The translations under genes and the position numbers were made by a program. From contig NZ_AXAU01000016.1 in NCBI RefSeq assembly GCF_000472965.1, forward strand, positions 96,310 through 160,309: DNA of 64,000 nt, written 5' to 3'. The stretch comes from Bradyrhizobium murdochi (GTDB taxonomy: Bacteria; Pseudomonadota; Alphaproteobacteria; Rhizobiales; Xanthobacteraceae). Below the pieces are notes generated by a model. That model had not been told where the DNA came from. It worked only from the letters and a program-made list of their open reading frames with translations, and ran no database searches. Shown here piece after piece: positions 8,981 to 17,508 of the stretch; position 1 is the first letter of the stretch, and the number at the start of each line of letters is the position of its first letter.

Positions 8981-10465
8981 ATGATGGCATTCAAGAGATT
9001 TTCCCGGCGACAATTTGGCAGGCTTGCAGGCTGGTCGGCTCTTGGCATGTCGATGCTGTCAGCCAAGTCCAGTACGGCGCAATCGGATCAAGCGACCGGA
9101 ACACAGAATCAGCGCCCGTCGTCGGATTTCCCGAGCGGCTTCCTGTGGGGCACGGCGACCTCGGCCTATCAGGTCGAGGGTGCGGTCAACGAAGACGGCC
9201 GCGGGCCGTCGATCTGGGACCGCTTTGCCCACACGCCCGGCACCATTTCCGATCGCAGCAATGGCGACACCGCGACCGACCATTATCGTCTCTACAAGCA
9301 AGACATCGAGATCATGAAATCGCTGGGCGCAAAAGCCTATCGGTTCTCGATCGCATGGCCGCGCGTCTTCCCGGATGGGACCGGACCGGCAAATCCAAAG
9401 GGCCTCGATTTCTATCACCGCCTTGTCGACGAATTGTTGGCCAACGGCATCGAGCCGTTTGCGACGCTGTATCATTGGGACCTGCCGCAGGCGCTGCAGG
9501 ATCGCTTCGGCGGCTGGACTTCGCGCGACACGTCAAAGGCATTCGCGGACTACGCCGCCCATGCCACTGCCCGCTTGAGTGATCGCGTGAAGCATTTCTT
9601 CACGATCAACGAGTGCTCAAGGCTCGTTCATCTCGGCCACGGCCTTGGTGCCGACGCGCCCGGCCTCAAACTGCCTCAATCAGGACTGAACCAGGTTCGT
9701 CACCATGTTGCGCTGGGACATGGCCTCGCCGTTCAGGCCATCCGCGCCCATGGGCGTGCCGGAACGAAGGTCGGTCCGGCGGAGAATGCCGTGAGCTGCA
9801 TCCCTGCCATCGAAACGCCAGCCAACATCCGCGCCGCCGAGATCGCGACGCGCGAGCTCAACGCCGGCTACCTGACCGTGATGCTCGAGGGAAAATACAC
9901 CGACGCGTATCTGGCGCGGTCCGGCCAAGACGCGCCGAAATTCACTGCCGAGGATCTGCGCGTCATTTCATCCCCGATCGATTTCGTCGGGCTGAATGTC
10001 TATATGCCGGACCATTATGTTGTTGCCGCCGACAACGAGCGCGGCTTCACGCTGGCGCCGTTTCCCGCCTCGTTTCCGCACATGAAAGCGAGCTGGCTCA
10101 GGCCCGGCCCCGAGGCCATCTACTGGGTGCCGCGTCATGTCGCAAAACTGTGGAACGTGAAGTCGATCTATATCACCGAGAACGGAACGTCAGGGAGCGA
10201 CCAGCCGTCGCCGGACGGGACCATCTACGACGTCGACCGCATCATGTATCTGCGCAATTATCTCACGCAGCTACAGCGCGCGACATCCGAGGGCGTGCCC
10301 GTGCTCGGATACTTCCTTTGGAGCCTGATGGATAATTTCGAATGGTCTGATGGCTATGAGCAGCGCTTCGGCATCTACCACGTCGACTTCAATACCAAGC
10401 GTCGTACGCCCAAGCTGAGCGCGTCGTTCTATCGCGAGACGATCGCACGAAATGCGGTAGTCTAG
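8981..10465 (+). CDS. GH1 family beta-glucosidase with Tat signal
   Basis: 494 residues. The N-terminus has a twin-arginine motif (SRRQFGRLAGW, residues 8-18) and a hydrophobic stretch, so export by Tat is likely. The GH1 barrel starts at about residue 49 with FPSGFLWGTATSAYQVEGA; YRFSIAWPRVFPDG, ATLYHWDLPQALQ, the acid/base Glu in FTINECSRLVH, the nucleophile Glu in IYITENGTSG, and WSLMDNFEWSDGYEQRFG follow. Where most GH1 enzymes have NEP, this one has NEC; the Glu itself is kept. It is divergent from the NdvC-like gene, so periplasmic glucan turnover is a reasonable inference for the pair. Confidence 0.9.
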   Translation: MMAFKRFSRRQFGRLAGWSALGMSMLSAKSSTAQSDQATGTQNQRPSSDFPSGFLWGTATSAYQVEGAVNEDGRGPSIWDRFAHTPGTISDRSNGDTATDHYRLYKQDIEIMKSLGAKAYRFSIAWPRVFPDGTGPANPKGLDFYHRLVDELLANGIEPFATLYHWDLPQALQDRFGGWTSRDTSKAFADYAAHATARLSDRVKHFFTINECSRLVHLGHGLGADAPGLKLPQSGLNQVRHHVALGHGLAVQAIRAHGRAGTKVGPAENAVSCIPAIETPANIRAAEIATRELNAGYLTVMLEGKYTDAYLARSGQDAPKFTAEDLRVISSPIDFVGLNVYMPDHYVVAADNERGFTLAPFPASFPHMKASWLRPGPEAIYWVPRHVAKLWNVKSIYITENGTSGSDQPSPDGTIYDVDRIMYLRNYLTQLQRATSEGVPVLGYFLWSLMDNFEWSDGYEQRFGIYHVDFNTKRRTPKLSASFYRETIARNAVV

Positions 10466-10476
10466 TCCGGGGATAG

Positions 10477-11781
10477 TCAATCCCTGCGCTGGCCCTTGCC
10501 GAGCGCCTCATACATGATCGTCTTCAGTGCCAGTTGAATTCGCCCGCCTTGCGTCGGAGCCTGCACCATGAAGACAACGAGCAAGTCGTCCTGCGGATCG
10601 ACAAAATAGAAACTGCCGCCTGCGCCATCCCACCGGTATTCGCCGAGCGGCCATGTCGTGTTTGGCGGCGGCGAGGTGCGCACGGCAAAGCCAAGACCGA
10701 AGCCGCTGGACGGTCCCGGAAAATAAAAGGGATCGTGAATGATCCTGGTTTCAGGACCGATCTGATCCGACGTCATTAGCGCGACTGTTTCGGGCTTCAG
10801 GTACCGCCTGCCGTCCAGTTCGCCGCCGTTCAGCAGCATCTGCAGGAATCGGGCGTAGTCGGCGGCCGTCGAGACCAGACCCGCGCCACCGGATTCCCAC
10901 CGCCGCGGCACTGTCGGGTCCCCGATTCCGGCCACCCGAAAGCGATCGACCGGAAATGGCTGGGCGATGCGCGGCCACTTCGTTTTATCTGCGACATAAT
11001 ATGCGGTCTCGGACATGCCTAGCGGATCGAACAATCTCTGCTTCTCGAATTGAAATAGCGTCTGCCCCGAGACCACCTCGACGACGCGGCCGAGTACGTC
11101 GGTCGAGTGGCTGTAGTTCCAACGCGTTGCTGGCTGATCGGCGAGCGGCAGTGTCGCAATGCGATCAGCGAATTCGGCGTTGTCGAAGTCGCCGGCGTAT
11201 AATCGCGGATTGGCATAGAGTTTCTGCACCGCGGTTTCGCCGAAGAAGCCGTAGGTGATGCCCGACGTGTGCCGCAGCAGATCCCTGATCGTGATCGGGC
11301 GCTTCAGCGGCTCGAGCTTGAGCGGGTACTGTCCTGCTTCATCGGAGAGATCGACACCGACTTTCGCATCCGCAAAGGCGCGAATGTATTTGGACACGGG
11401 ATCGTCGAGGGCCAGTTTCCCGTCGTCGACCAGCATCATCGCGGCGACCGATGTGACGGCCTTCGACATCGAATAGATCTGAAAAATGCTGTCCGACATC
11501 ATCGGCTGGCTGGACGCAGGGTCCCGCACGCCGAAACATTCAAGGTAGACCGGCTTGCCGTGCTGCTGGATCAGAAGCACCGCACCCGGAATCTTGCCGG
11601 CCGCGACCTCGTTGCGAACGTGGTCACCAATCCGGTCAAGGGCCGCCCGCGAAAACGTTGGCGCGGCCGCCGTTTTCGGCTCCGCCCGCGCCTCCTGCGG
11701 TTGGCCGCCGACCAGGAAAACCACAAGCGCCGCCGCAGCAAGGCAACGCCCGATAACGCCGTCAGTTCTCCAGCGCTTCAT
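10477..11781 (-). CDS. Beta-lactamase-fold serine hydrolase, paralogue B
   Basis: 434 residues with a Sec-type signal peptide ending near EARAEP (about 30-35). Class C beta-lactamase/esterase family signatures: SxxK nucleophile in IYSMSKAVTS, the second-motif Tyr in NYSHSTDVLG, and a C-terminal GGSFYFVDPQDDLLVVFMVQ strand in place of the KTG motif. LLRHTSGITYG and WESGGAGLVSTAADYARFLQ are typical of this esterase-like group. It overlaps the end of the upstream paralogue by 20 bases, so the two are translated from one transcript. Peptidase, esterase or beta-lactamase activity cannot be told apart from sequence; true antibiotic hydrolysis is not indicated. Confidence 0.85.
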   Translation of the reverse strand: MKRWRTDGVIGRCLAAAALVVFLVGGQPQEARAEPKTAAAPTFSRAALDRIGDHVRNEVAAGKIPGAVLLIQQHGKPVYLECFGVRDPASSQPMMSDSIFQIYSMSKAVTSVAAMMLVDDGKLALDDPVSKYIRAFADAKVGVDLSDEAGQYPLKLEPLKRPITIRDLLRHTSGITYGFFGETAVQKLYANPRLYAGDFDNAEFADRIATLPLADQPATRWNYSHSTDVLGRVVEVVSGQTLFQFEKQRLFDPLGMSETAYYVADKTKWPRIAQPFPVDRFRVAGIGDPTVPRRWESGGAGLVSTAADYARFLQMLLNGGELDGRRYLKPETVALMTSDQIGPETRIIHDPFYFPGPSSGFGLGFAVRTSPPPNTTWPLGEYRWDGAGGSFYFVDPQDDLLVVFMVQAPTQGGRIQLALKTIMYEALGKGQRRD

Positions 11782-13045
11782 AGACCAACTGCTTCAGCGT
11801 CCGCTGGATGCGCTGGCGTTCCGTCGGCGTCTGCTCGAGCAGCACGAAGAACATGTCCTGCTTGCGGTCGACCACGAAATAGCAGCCGCTGGCGCCATCC
11901 CATTTCAATTCGCCAAGGGATCCCGGCGGCGGCGGCTTGGCGTTACCGGGATCGGTGCGCACCGCAAGGCCTAGGCCCATTCCGAAGCCGTCCCCGGGGA
12001 AATAGAAATAGTCCCGCTCGACCCCAGACCCGGGGCCGACATAGTCGGTCGTCATCAGCTTGAACGTTTCGGGCTTCAGGTAGGTCTTGCCCTCGAACGT
12101 GCCGCCATTGAGCAGCATCTGCGTAAAGCGGCGGTAGTCCGCCATCGTCGAGTACATGCCGCCGCTGGCGAATTCGATCTTCTTGACATTGGTCGGGTTG
12201 GTGTCGCGGCCGACGCGGAAGTTACTGTCGTTGGGTACCGGCAGCGCCATCCGCTCCCGCTTCTCCGGATCGGTGATGTAGAAGCCGGTGTCGACCATAC
12301 CGAGCGGATCGAGCAGCCTTTCGCGCATGATCGTGAACAGGGATTTTCCGGACGCGACTTCCATCACCCGCGCCAGGATGTCGGTGGAATGGCCGTATTG
12401 CCAGAGCGCGCCCGGCTGGTTGTGCAGCGGCAGTTTGGCGATCCGCTCGGCGAACCCGGCCAGATCGAAATCTCCGTCATAGATATTGGCGGCCGCATAA
12501 GCCTTGCGGACCAGGGTGTCGCCGTAGAAGCCGTAGGTGATCCCCGACGTATGCACCATCAGGTCGCGGACGTTAATCGGCCGGCTCAGTGGCACCAGCT
12601 CGAGCGTCTTGGTGCCATCCTCGTTCTTCTTCTCGACGCCGACCTTCACGTTCGCGAAGGACGGGATGTACTTTGAGACGGGATCGTCGAGCTTGATCGT
12701 GCCGTCCTCGACCAATTGCATGGCCACGACCGACGTGATCGCTTTCGTCATCGAGAACAGGCGGAAGATGGTCTTGTCATTGATTGGCTTCTTGGACTCC
12801 ACGTCCTGAACGCCGAAGGTTTCGTGATAGACCGCCTTGCCATGCTGCTGGATCAGGACGTTCGCGCCCGCGATCTTGCCGGTCGCCACCTCGTTCTTGA
12901 AGAATTCGGTGATCTTCGTAAGCTTGTCCTTGTTGAAACGCGCGCCGGCGGGAATGTCGAAGGTGCCTTCGGCGCGGACTTGCGGCGTAACCGCCAGCAT
13001 CAGCGCGCCGCAGGCAAGCGCGCGCAGCATTTGACGTGAGTTCAT
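11762..13045 (-). CDS. Beta-lactamase-fold serine hydrolase, paralogue A
   Basis: 427 residues from ATG 13045, which has a strong GGAGGGGGG ribosome-binding site. Signal peptide ends near VRAEGTF. SxxK nucleophile in LFSMTKAITS; Tyr in QYGHSTDILARV; LMVHTSGITYGFYGD and FASGGMYSTMADYRRFTQ are shared almost block for block with the downstream paralogue, as are YFYFPGDGFGMGLGLAVRTD and GCYFVVDRKQDMFFVLLEQ. The two genes are therefore an in-place tandem duplication that has diverged. A longer reading to 13132 is rejected because its added residues do not look like a signal peptide. Substrate unknown. Confidence 0.85.
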   Translation of the reverse strand: MNSRQMLRALACGALMLAVTPQVRAEGTFDIPAGARFNKDKLTKITEFFKNEVATGKIAGANVLIQQHGKAVYHETFGVQDVESKKPINDKTIFRLFSMTKAITSVVAMQLVEDGTIKLDDPVSKYIPSFANVKVGVEKKNEDGTKTLELVPLSRPINVRDLMVHTSGITYGFYGDTLVRKAYAAANIYDGDFDLAGFAERIAKLPLHNQPGALWQYGHSTDILARVMEVASGKSLFTIMRERLLDPLGMVDTGFYITDPEKRERMALPVPNDSNFRVGRDTNPTNVKKIEFASGGMYSTMADYRRFTQMLLNGGTFEGKTYLKPETFKLMTTDYVGPGSGVERDYFYFPGDGFGMGLGLAVRTDPGNAKPPPPGSLGELKWDGASGCYFVVDRKQDMFFVLLEQTPTERQRIQRTLKQLVYEALEN

Positions 13046-13088
13046 TGGAACCCCCCTCCGGAATTCAGGCAGGAGTGTAGCTGCGGCG

Positions 13089-13643
13089 TCAGTCGGCGCA
13101 AGGGCTGCCAAAGGCTGCCAGCGCCTCTTCATGCAACCGAGCGCTGTCGCGGGCGAAGCAGCAGAAGATAACCCTTGTCACGGCAGGCGCCGCGGCCAGT
13201 CCATCGACGACGGTTGTGACGGCGATGCGCGCAGCACGGTCGGCAGGGAAGCGATAGACGCCCGTGGAGATCGCGGGAAAGGCCAGAGAGGAGAGCCCGT
13301 TGGCCTGGCAGAGCTCGAGGGAGCGCCGATAGCAGGAAGCGAGCAGCCCGTCCTCTCCAACATTGCCGCCGTGCCAAACCGGCCCGACGGCGTGGATCAC
13401 ATGCCTGGCCGGCAACTGGTATCCCCGGGTGATCTTGGCGCCGCCGGTCGCACAGCCGTTCAGCGTGCGGCACTCGGCAAGCAGTTCAGGTCCGGCCGCC
13501 CGATGGATTGCGCCATCGACCCCGCCCCCGCCGAGCAGGGACGAGTTCGCGGCGTTGACGATGGCGTCAACGCGGAGCGTGGTGATGTCGGCAACAATGA
13601 CTTCCAGTCGCGCTTGGCCGACCTGACGCGCGATGCCGCTCAG
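13089..13643 (-). CDS. Macrodomain protein (O-acetyl-ADP-ribose deacetylase type), no ordinary start codon
   Basis: An open frame of about 184 codons encodes a macrodomain: LEVIVADITTLRVDAIVNAA, then NSSLLGGGGVDGAIHRAAGP, CATGGAKITRGYQLPARHVI, HAVGPVWHGG, and AFPAISTGVYRFP near the phosphate-binding loop. These are the ADP-ribose-binding motifs of the YmdB/MacroD class, which hydrolyse O-acetyl-ADP-ribose or remove ADP-ribose from proteins. The frame has no ATG, GTG or TTG before the conserved domain. The only sensible starts are CTG at 13643-13641, overlapping the grxD stop as CTGA, or a later CTG. A reading that begins at the internal TTG 13415 would lack half the domain. Translational coupling to grxD is likely; alternatively the start codon has mutated. 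Confidence 0.7.
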   Translation of the reverse strand: MSGIARQVGQARLEVIVADITTLRVDAIVNAANSSLLGGGGVDGAIHRAAGPELLAECRTLNGCATGGAKITRGYQLPARHVIHAVGPVWHGGNVGEDGLLASCYRRSLELCQANGLSSLAFPAISTGVYRFPADRAARIAVTTVVDGLAAAPAVTRVIFCCFARDSARLHEEALAAFGSPCAD

Positions 13644-13978
13644 GCGGAAGCCGCCGCGTTGACGGTGACGCCCTTGTCGACAAAGAGCTGCTGCAATTCA
13701 CCGGCCTGGAACATCTCGCGGATGATGTCGCAGCCGCCGACGAATTCGCCCTTGACGTAGAGCTGCGGGATAGTCGGCCAGTTCGAATATTCCTTGATGC
13801 CGTTGCGAAGCTCGGCGGATTCCAGGACGTTCAGTCCCTTATAGCCGACGCCGATATGATCGAGGATCTGGACCACCTGGCCCGAGAAACCGCACTGCGG
13901 AAACTGCGGCGTGCCCTTCATGAACAGCACGACGTCGTTCGACTTCACTTCGTTGTCGATGAATTGTTCGATGCTCAT
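13640..13978 (-). CDS. grxD: Monothiol glutaredoxin, CGFS type (Grx4 family)
   Basis: 112 residues from ATG 13978, with AAAAGGAAGC upstream. Contains the monothiol active site in QFPQCGFSGQVV and the glutathione-binding motifs KEYSNWPTIPQLYVKGEFVG and GGCDIIREM. CGFS glutaredoxins carry [2Fe-2S] clusters between two monomers or together with a BolA partner, and act in Fe-S delivery and iron sensing. A bolA gene sits about 4.7 kb upstream on the same strand, and purL further upstream, consistent with a broken-up purL-bolA-grxD arrangement. The stop overlaps the start of the macrodomain gene. Confidence 0.93.
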   Translation of the reverse strand: MSIEQFIDNEVKSNDVVLFMKGTPQFPQCGFSGQVVQILDHIGVGYKGLNVLESAELRNGIKEYSNWPTIPQLYVKGEFVGGCDIIREMFQAGELQQLFVDKGVTVNAAASA

Positions 13979-14280
13979 ATTTGCTTCCTTTTGGGGCTCA
14001 GCCCCCTGCGGCGTCGCGTAACGGGCCGGCTCGTCCATGTAACCCGGATACTGTCATATATGTAGCCCAAACCGTTGTGCATCCAAAGTAAAATGGCGAA
14101 GAGCTGGCATGCGCGGGGCCGGCTGGGGGCGCCCGGGGCGACCGCAGCCCATAGTCTGACGGCATTAATGTCATAGCGCGGGCAGGCTTTTTTCCCGCAC
14201 CGGAACCCCTATCTAGGACGGACTGCCCGTCAGGAACCAGTTTGCCAGACTAACGTTCTCTCCTCTCACCGGAGACACCT

Positions 14281-15519
14281 GTGACGAAACCAGCACTCGC
14301 CGTCCCTACCCCGTCACTTTTCTCGGATTCCGGCACCCTCGCCCAGAATTTGGTGGAGGCCTATCTGGCCGTCCGCGGTGAAACCGAGCGCCGGGCCGCT
14401 CCGTTGAGCCCCGAGGACCAGCTCATCCAGTCGATGCCGGACGCCAGCCCGGCCAAATGGCACCGCGCTCATACCACCTGGTTCTTCGAGCAATTCCTGC
14501 TCGGCGAGCACTGCGAAGGTTACCAGCCCTTCCACCCTGATTATGCGTTTCTATTCAATTCCTATTATGTCAGCGCCGGACCGCGGCACGCCCGTCACCA
14601 GCGCGGCCATCTGACACGCCCGAGCGCCGACGAGATCTCCGCCTATCGCCGGCATGTCGATGCCGCCGTGGTCAAATTCTTCCAGACCGCTGGCGAGGAG
14701 CGCCTCACAAAACTGGTCCCGCTGGTCGAGGTCGGCCTCAATCACGAGCAGCAGCATCAGGAATTGATGCTGACCGACATCCTGCACGCCTTTGCTCAGA
14801 ACCCGATCCCGCCGGCCTACGATCCATCCTGGTGCTTCCCGACATCGCACCGTTCGGCAGAGGAGTGGACCACCCTCAACGAGGGCATCCACACGGTTGG
14901 CCACAGCGACGACAGCTTCCATTTCGACAATGAAAAGCCCGCGCACCGCGCCCTGGTCGGCCCGGTGAGGCTCGCCCGCAACCTCGTGACCAATGCGGAA
15001 TGGCTCGCCTTCATGCAGGACGGCGGCTACGGCACGGCCACGCTGTGGCTGATGGACGGCTTTGCCACGGTCGCCAACGAGGGCTGGCAGGCCCCCGGCC
15101 ACTGGCGCCAGGTCGACGGCGAGTGGCGGATCATGACGCTCGGCGGGTTGCAGCCGATCGATCCGGCTGCCCCCGTCTGCCATGTCAGCTATTACGAGGC
15201 GGATGCGTTCGCCCGCTGGGCGGGCCGCCATCTGCCGACCGAAATGGAATGGGAGGTCGCCGCCCGCGCCGGCCAGCTCAACGATGCCTTTGGCATCGTC
15301 TGGCAGTGGACCCGCAACTCCTACTCCCCCTACCCCGGCTACCGCGCCATCGAGGGGGCGCTCGGAGAATACAACGGCAAGTTCATGGTCAACCAGCTCG
15401 TGCTGCGCGGCTCCTCGCTTGCAACTCCGGCCGGCCACAGCCGTATCACCTACCGCAACTTCTTCTACCCGCACCACCGCTGGCAATTCACGGGGTTACG
15501 CCTCGCCGATTACGCCTGA
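14281..15519 (+). CDS. egtB: Ergothioneine biosynthesis sulfoxide synthase EgtB
   Basis: 412 residues from GTG 14281, with CCGGAGAC upstream. EgtB is a non-haem iron enzyme that joins hercynine to a thiol (gamma-glutamylcysteine or cysteine) with O2 to give the sulfoxide precursor of ergothioneine. The DinB-like N-terminal domain carries the three iron-binding His: one in KWHRAHTTWFFEQFLL and two in GLNHEQQHQELMLTDIL. The C-terminal formylglycine-generating-enzyme-like domain shows VCHVSYYEADAFARWAGRHL, PTEMEWEVAAR and a WRQVDGEW segment. It is followed after 48 bases by egtD. No egtA, egtC or egtE is in the window. Confidence 0.95.
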   Translation: MTKPALAVPTPSLFSDSGTLAQNLVEAYLAVRGETERRAAPLSPEDQLIQSMPDASPAKWHRAHTTWFFEQFLLGEHCEGYQPFHPDYAFLFNSYYVSAGPRHARHQRGHLTRPSADEISAYRRHVDAAVVKFFQTAGEERLTKLVPLVEVGLNHEQQHQELMLTDILHAFAQNPIPPAYDPSWCFPTSHRSAEEWTTLNEGIHTVGHSDDSFHFDNEKPAHRALVGPVRLARNLVTNAEWLAFMQDGGYGTATLWLMDGFATVANEGWQAPGHWRQVDGEWRIMTLGGLQPIDPAAPVCHVSYYEADAFARWAGRHLPTEMEWEVAARAGQLNDAFGIVWQWTRNSYSPYPGYRAIEGALGEYNGKFMVNQLVLRGSSLATPAGHSRITYRNFFYPHHRWQFTGLRLADYA

Positions 15520-15567
15520 CATTTTCGATCATCGAAGCGCGCCGGAAAGCGCGTTCAGGAGAGTATC

Positions 15568-16539
15568 ATGAATGTGCATGCCGCCGCTTTGGCCCAAACG
15601 CACCCGTTCGACGAACAGACCTCCGCCTTTGCCGGCGATGTGATCGGCGACCTCTCGCAGTTCCCCAAGCGGCTGTCGCCGAAATATTTTTACGATGCTG
15701 CGGGCTCCGAGCTGTTCGAGCAAATCACGGTGCTGCCGGAATACTACCCGACCCGCACCGAGCTCGGCATCCTGCGCAGCCGCGGCGACGAAATCGCCGC
15801 ACTCATTCCGGAAGGGGCGGCCCTGGTCGAATTCGGCGCCGGCGCGACCACCAAGGTCCGCCTGCTGTTGGAGCGCTGCGATTTTTCCGCCTATGTCCCG
15901 GTCGATATTTCCGGCGATTTCCTGAACGCGCAGGCCGGCGGCTTGCGCAAGGATTTCCCCGATCTCGGCGTTTATCCGGTTGCCGCCGATTTCACCGCGC
16001 CGTTCGAGCTGCCGGCGGAAATCGCAGACCAGCCCAAGGTCGGCTTCTTTCCGGGATCGACGCTCGGCAATTTCGAGCCGCACGAGGCGCGCGCCTTCCT
16101 GCGCAGCGCACGCGACATTCTGGGCAAAGGCGCACAGATGATCATCGGCGTCGATCTCGAGAAGAACGAGCGGGTGCTTTACGACGCCTATAACGACGCC
16201 GCCGGCGTCACCGCGCGGTTCAATCTCAACGTACTGGTCCGCATCAACCGCGAGCTCGGCGGCAATTTCGACGTCTCCGCCTTCATGCACCGCTCGGTCT
16301 ATAATCGCGAGCGCCATCGCATCGAGATGCACTTGATTTCCAAGAAGGCGCAGAGCGTGCGCATCCTGGGACGGAATTTTTCATTCCGTCCCGGCGAGAG
16401 CATCCACACCGAGTCGAGCTACAAATACAGCTTCGACCGCTTCACCGCATTGGCGCGCGAGTCCGGCTGGTCGGTGCGGGAATCCTGGAACGATCGCGAC
16501 CAGATGTTCTCCGTTCACGCGCTGGTGGCGTCGGACTGA
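15568..16539 (+). CDS. egtD: L-histidine N-alpha-methyltransferase EgtD
   Basis: 323 residues, the usual size. It trimethylates histidine with three SAM to give hercynine, the substrate of EgtB. Motifs: KYFYDAAGSELFEQIT and LPEYYPTRTE at the N-terminus, the SAM-binding LVEFGAGATTKVRLLL, FPGSTLGNFEP, LIGVDLEKNERVLYDAYND-like segment, and a C-terminal SYKYSFDRFTALARESGW. The preceding GGAGAG 6 bases before the ATG supports the start. With egtB it forms a two-gene operon; a dispersed palindromic repeat follows it. Confidence 0.95.
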   Translation: MNVHAAALAQTHPFDEQTSAFAGDVIGDLSQFPKRLSPKYFYDAAGSELFEQITVLPEYYPTRTELGILRSRGDEIAALIPEGAALVEFGAGATTKVRLLLERCDFSAYVPVDISGDFLNAQAGGLRKDFPDLGVYPVAADFTAPFELPAEIADQPKVGFFPGSTLGNFEPHEARAFLRSARDILGKGAQMIIGVDLEKNERVLYDAYNDAAGVTARFNLNVLVRINRELGGNFDVSAFMHRSVYNRERHRIEMHLISKKAQSVRILGRNFSFRPGESIHTESSYKYSFDRFTALARESGWSVRESWNDRDQMFSVHALVASD

Positions 16540-16544
16540 GCATT

Positions 16545-16672
16545 AGAGCGTTTTCAAGCGAAAGCCTGCCCCGGACTTGATCCGGGGTGGACACCGGCTC
16601 GCGTCAAGAAAACGCGTCAAAACAAGAATCTGGAGCCGGTTCTGATTCAATCAGAACCGAAAGGCTCTAGCC
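16545..16672. repeat. Dispersed intergenic repeat, apparently composite
   Basis: The outer parts (AGAGCGTTTTCAAGCGAA ... ACCGGCTCGCGTCAAGAAAA CGCGTCAAAACAA) resemble an intergenic repeat common in Bradyrhizobium and relatives. Between them sits a separate palindrome, CCCCGGACTTGATCCGGGG. The right end has a perfect inverted repeat, GGTTCTGATT and AATCAGAACC. It follows egtD and may act as a transcript-end structure. Confidence 0.6.
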
Positions 16673-16686
16673 GCGGGCTTTGCAGC

Positions 16687-16986
16687 TCACGTCTTGCAGA
16701 CGGACCGCCTGCGGTCCGGTCGCGGCCTGCGTGTCGGCGCAATGCGGGGAGCGACAGATATCCAATCATCGGACAATCGGTCTGCACCCAACAGCCACGC
16801 GTGAATGATCCGCCACTTGTCTTGTCCGCGGGACTGGAAATCCAGTAGCGGAGATCCCGCGTCCTGCAGTTCGTGGAAAAATTTCAAAGAATCTTTTCCA
16901 GTCGGTCCGTCCGGCTCGATCATCTGCGTCAAGATCCAGCGGTCCCACTCTTCAATAATGCGTACTCTTGCTTCGCTTTGTTTCAT
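16687..16986 (-). CDS. Small conserved hypothetical protein
   Basis: 99 residues from ATG 16986. Charged, soluble and probably helical at the start (KQSEARVRIIEEWDRWILTQ), with a conserved-looking centre (GKDSLKFFHELQDAGSPLLD, RGQDKWRIIHAWLLG) and a basic, less ordered tail rich in Arg and Pro. I recall similar short proteins in Bradyrhizobium, but no function is known to me. The extension to 17082 is rejected because the added residues look non-coding. It has no obvious operon partner. Confidence 0.6.
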   Translation of the reverse strand: MKQSEARVRIIEEWDRWILTQMIEPDGPTGKDSLKFFHELQDAGSPLLDFQSRGQDKWRIIHAWLLGADRLSDDWISVAPRIAPTRRPRPDRRRSVCKT

Positions 16987-17263
16987 AGGCGCGTATTCCC
17001 ACCACGGCACCCCCGTGGGCACTGAGTAATCGCGCTGGTCAAGGTTTGATGGAAAGGTGCTTACGCCGCCGCGCGTCCCCACACCCTGTCCAAGCTCAGT
17101 ATAGCCAAACTTCTTAACAAGTGTTCATCTTTATTGACCCGCCCGCAAAAGGGTCCATCTGCGCTGTCGTTTCCCCTTCGAAATGTCCAATTTTTGACGC
17201 GGACTCAGCCGAGCCTCCGCGGCAGCATGGCTTGGGGTGAGTTCGTGCCAGGGGATATCAGTC

Positions 17264-17503
17264 ATGGGCAACGCATTTCCAGCGTCCAGCAACCACGGGC
17301 AACGTTCGGCATCCTCGTCTGTTCACAGTGACACGGACCCGGGCTGGGACGAGGGAGCAGACACCGAGCGAGCAGCGCTTCGCGAGGAAAATGCGAGGCT
17401 CCGGGCTCTCGTCGTCCAACTGTCAAATCTCGTTCTCAGAAATGTCGTCGATGAGCACAACTCGCCGCAATTGATGCCGGTGAGGCGGCCCAGGCTGGAT
17501 TAA
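17264..17503 (+). CDS. Small hypothetical protein with a short coiled coil
   Basis: 79 residues from ATG 17264, with an AGGGG about 10 bases upstream. The first 35 residues are polar and low-complexity; residues about 38-65 (ERAALREENARLRALVVQLS, then NLVLRNVVDE) have leucine-zipper-like spacing. Coiled-coil proteins of this type are common in Bradyrhizobium with no assigned role. It converges on ltrA, 5 bases away, with no terminator between them. An in-frame start at 17237 is less likely. Confidence 0.55.
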   Translation: MGNAFPASSNHGQRSASSSVHSDTDPGWDEGADTERAALREENARLRALVVQLSNLVLRNVVDEHNSPQLMPVRRPRLD

Positions 17504-17508
17504 AGATA

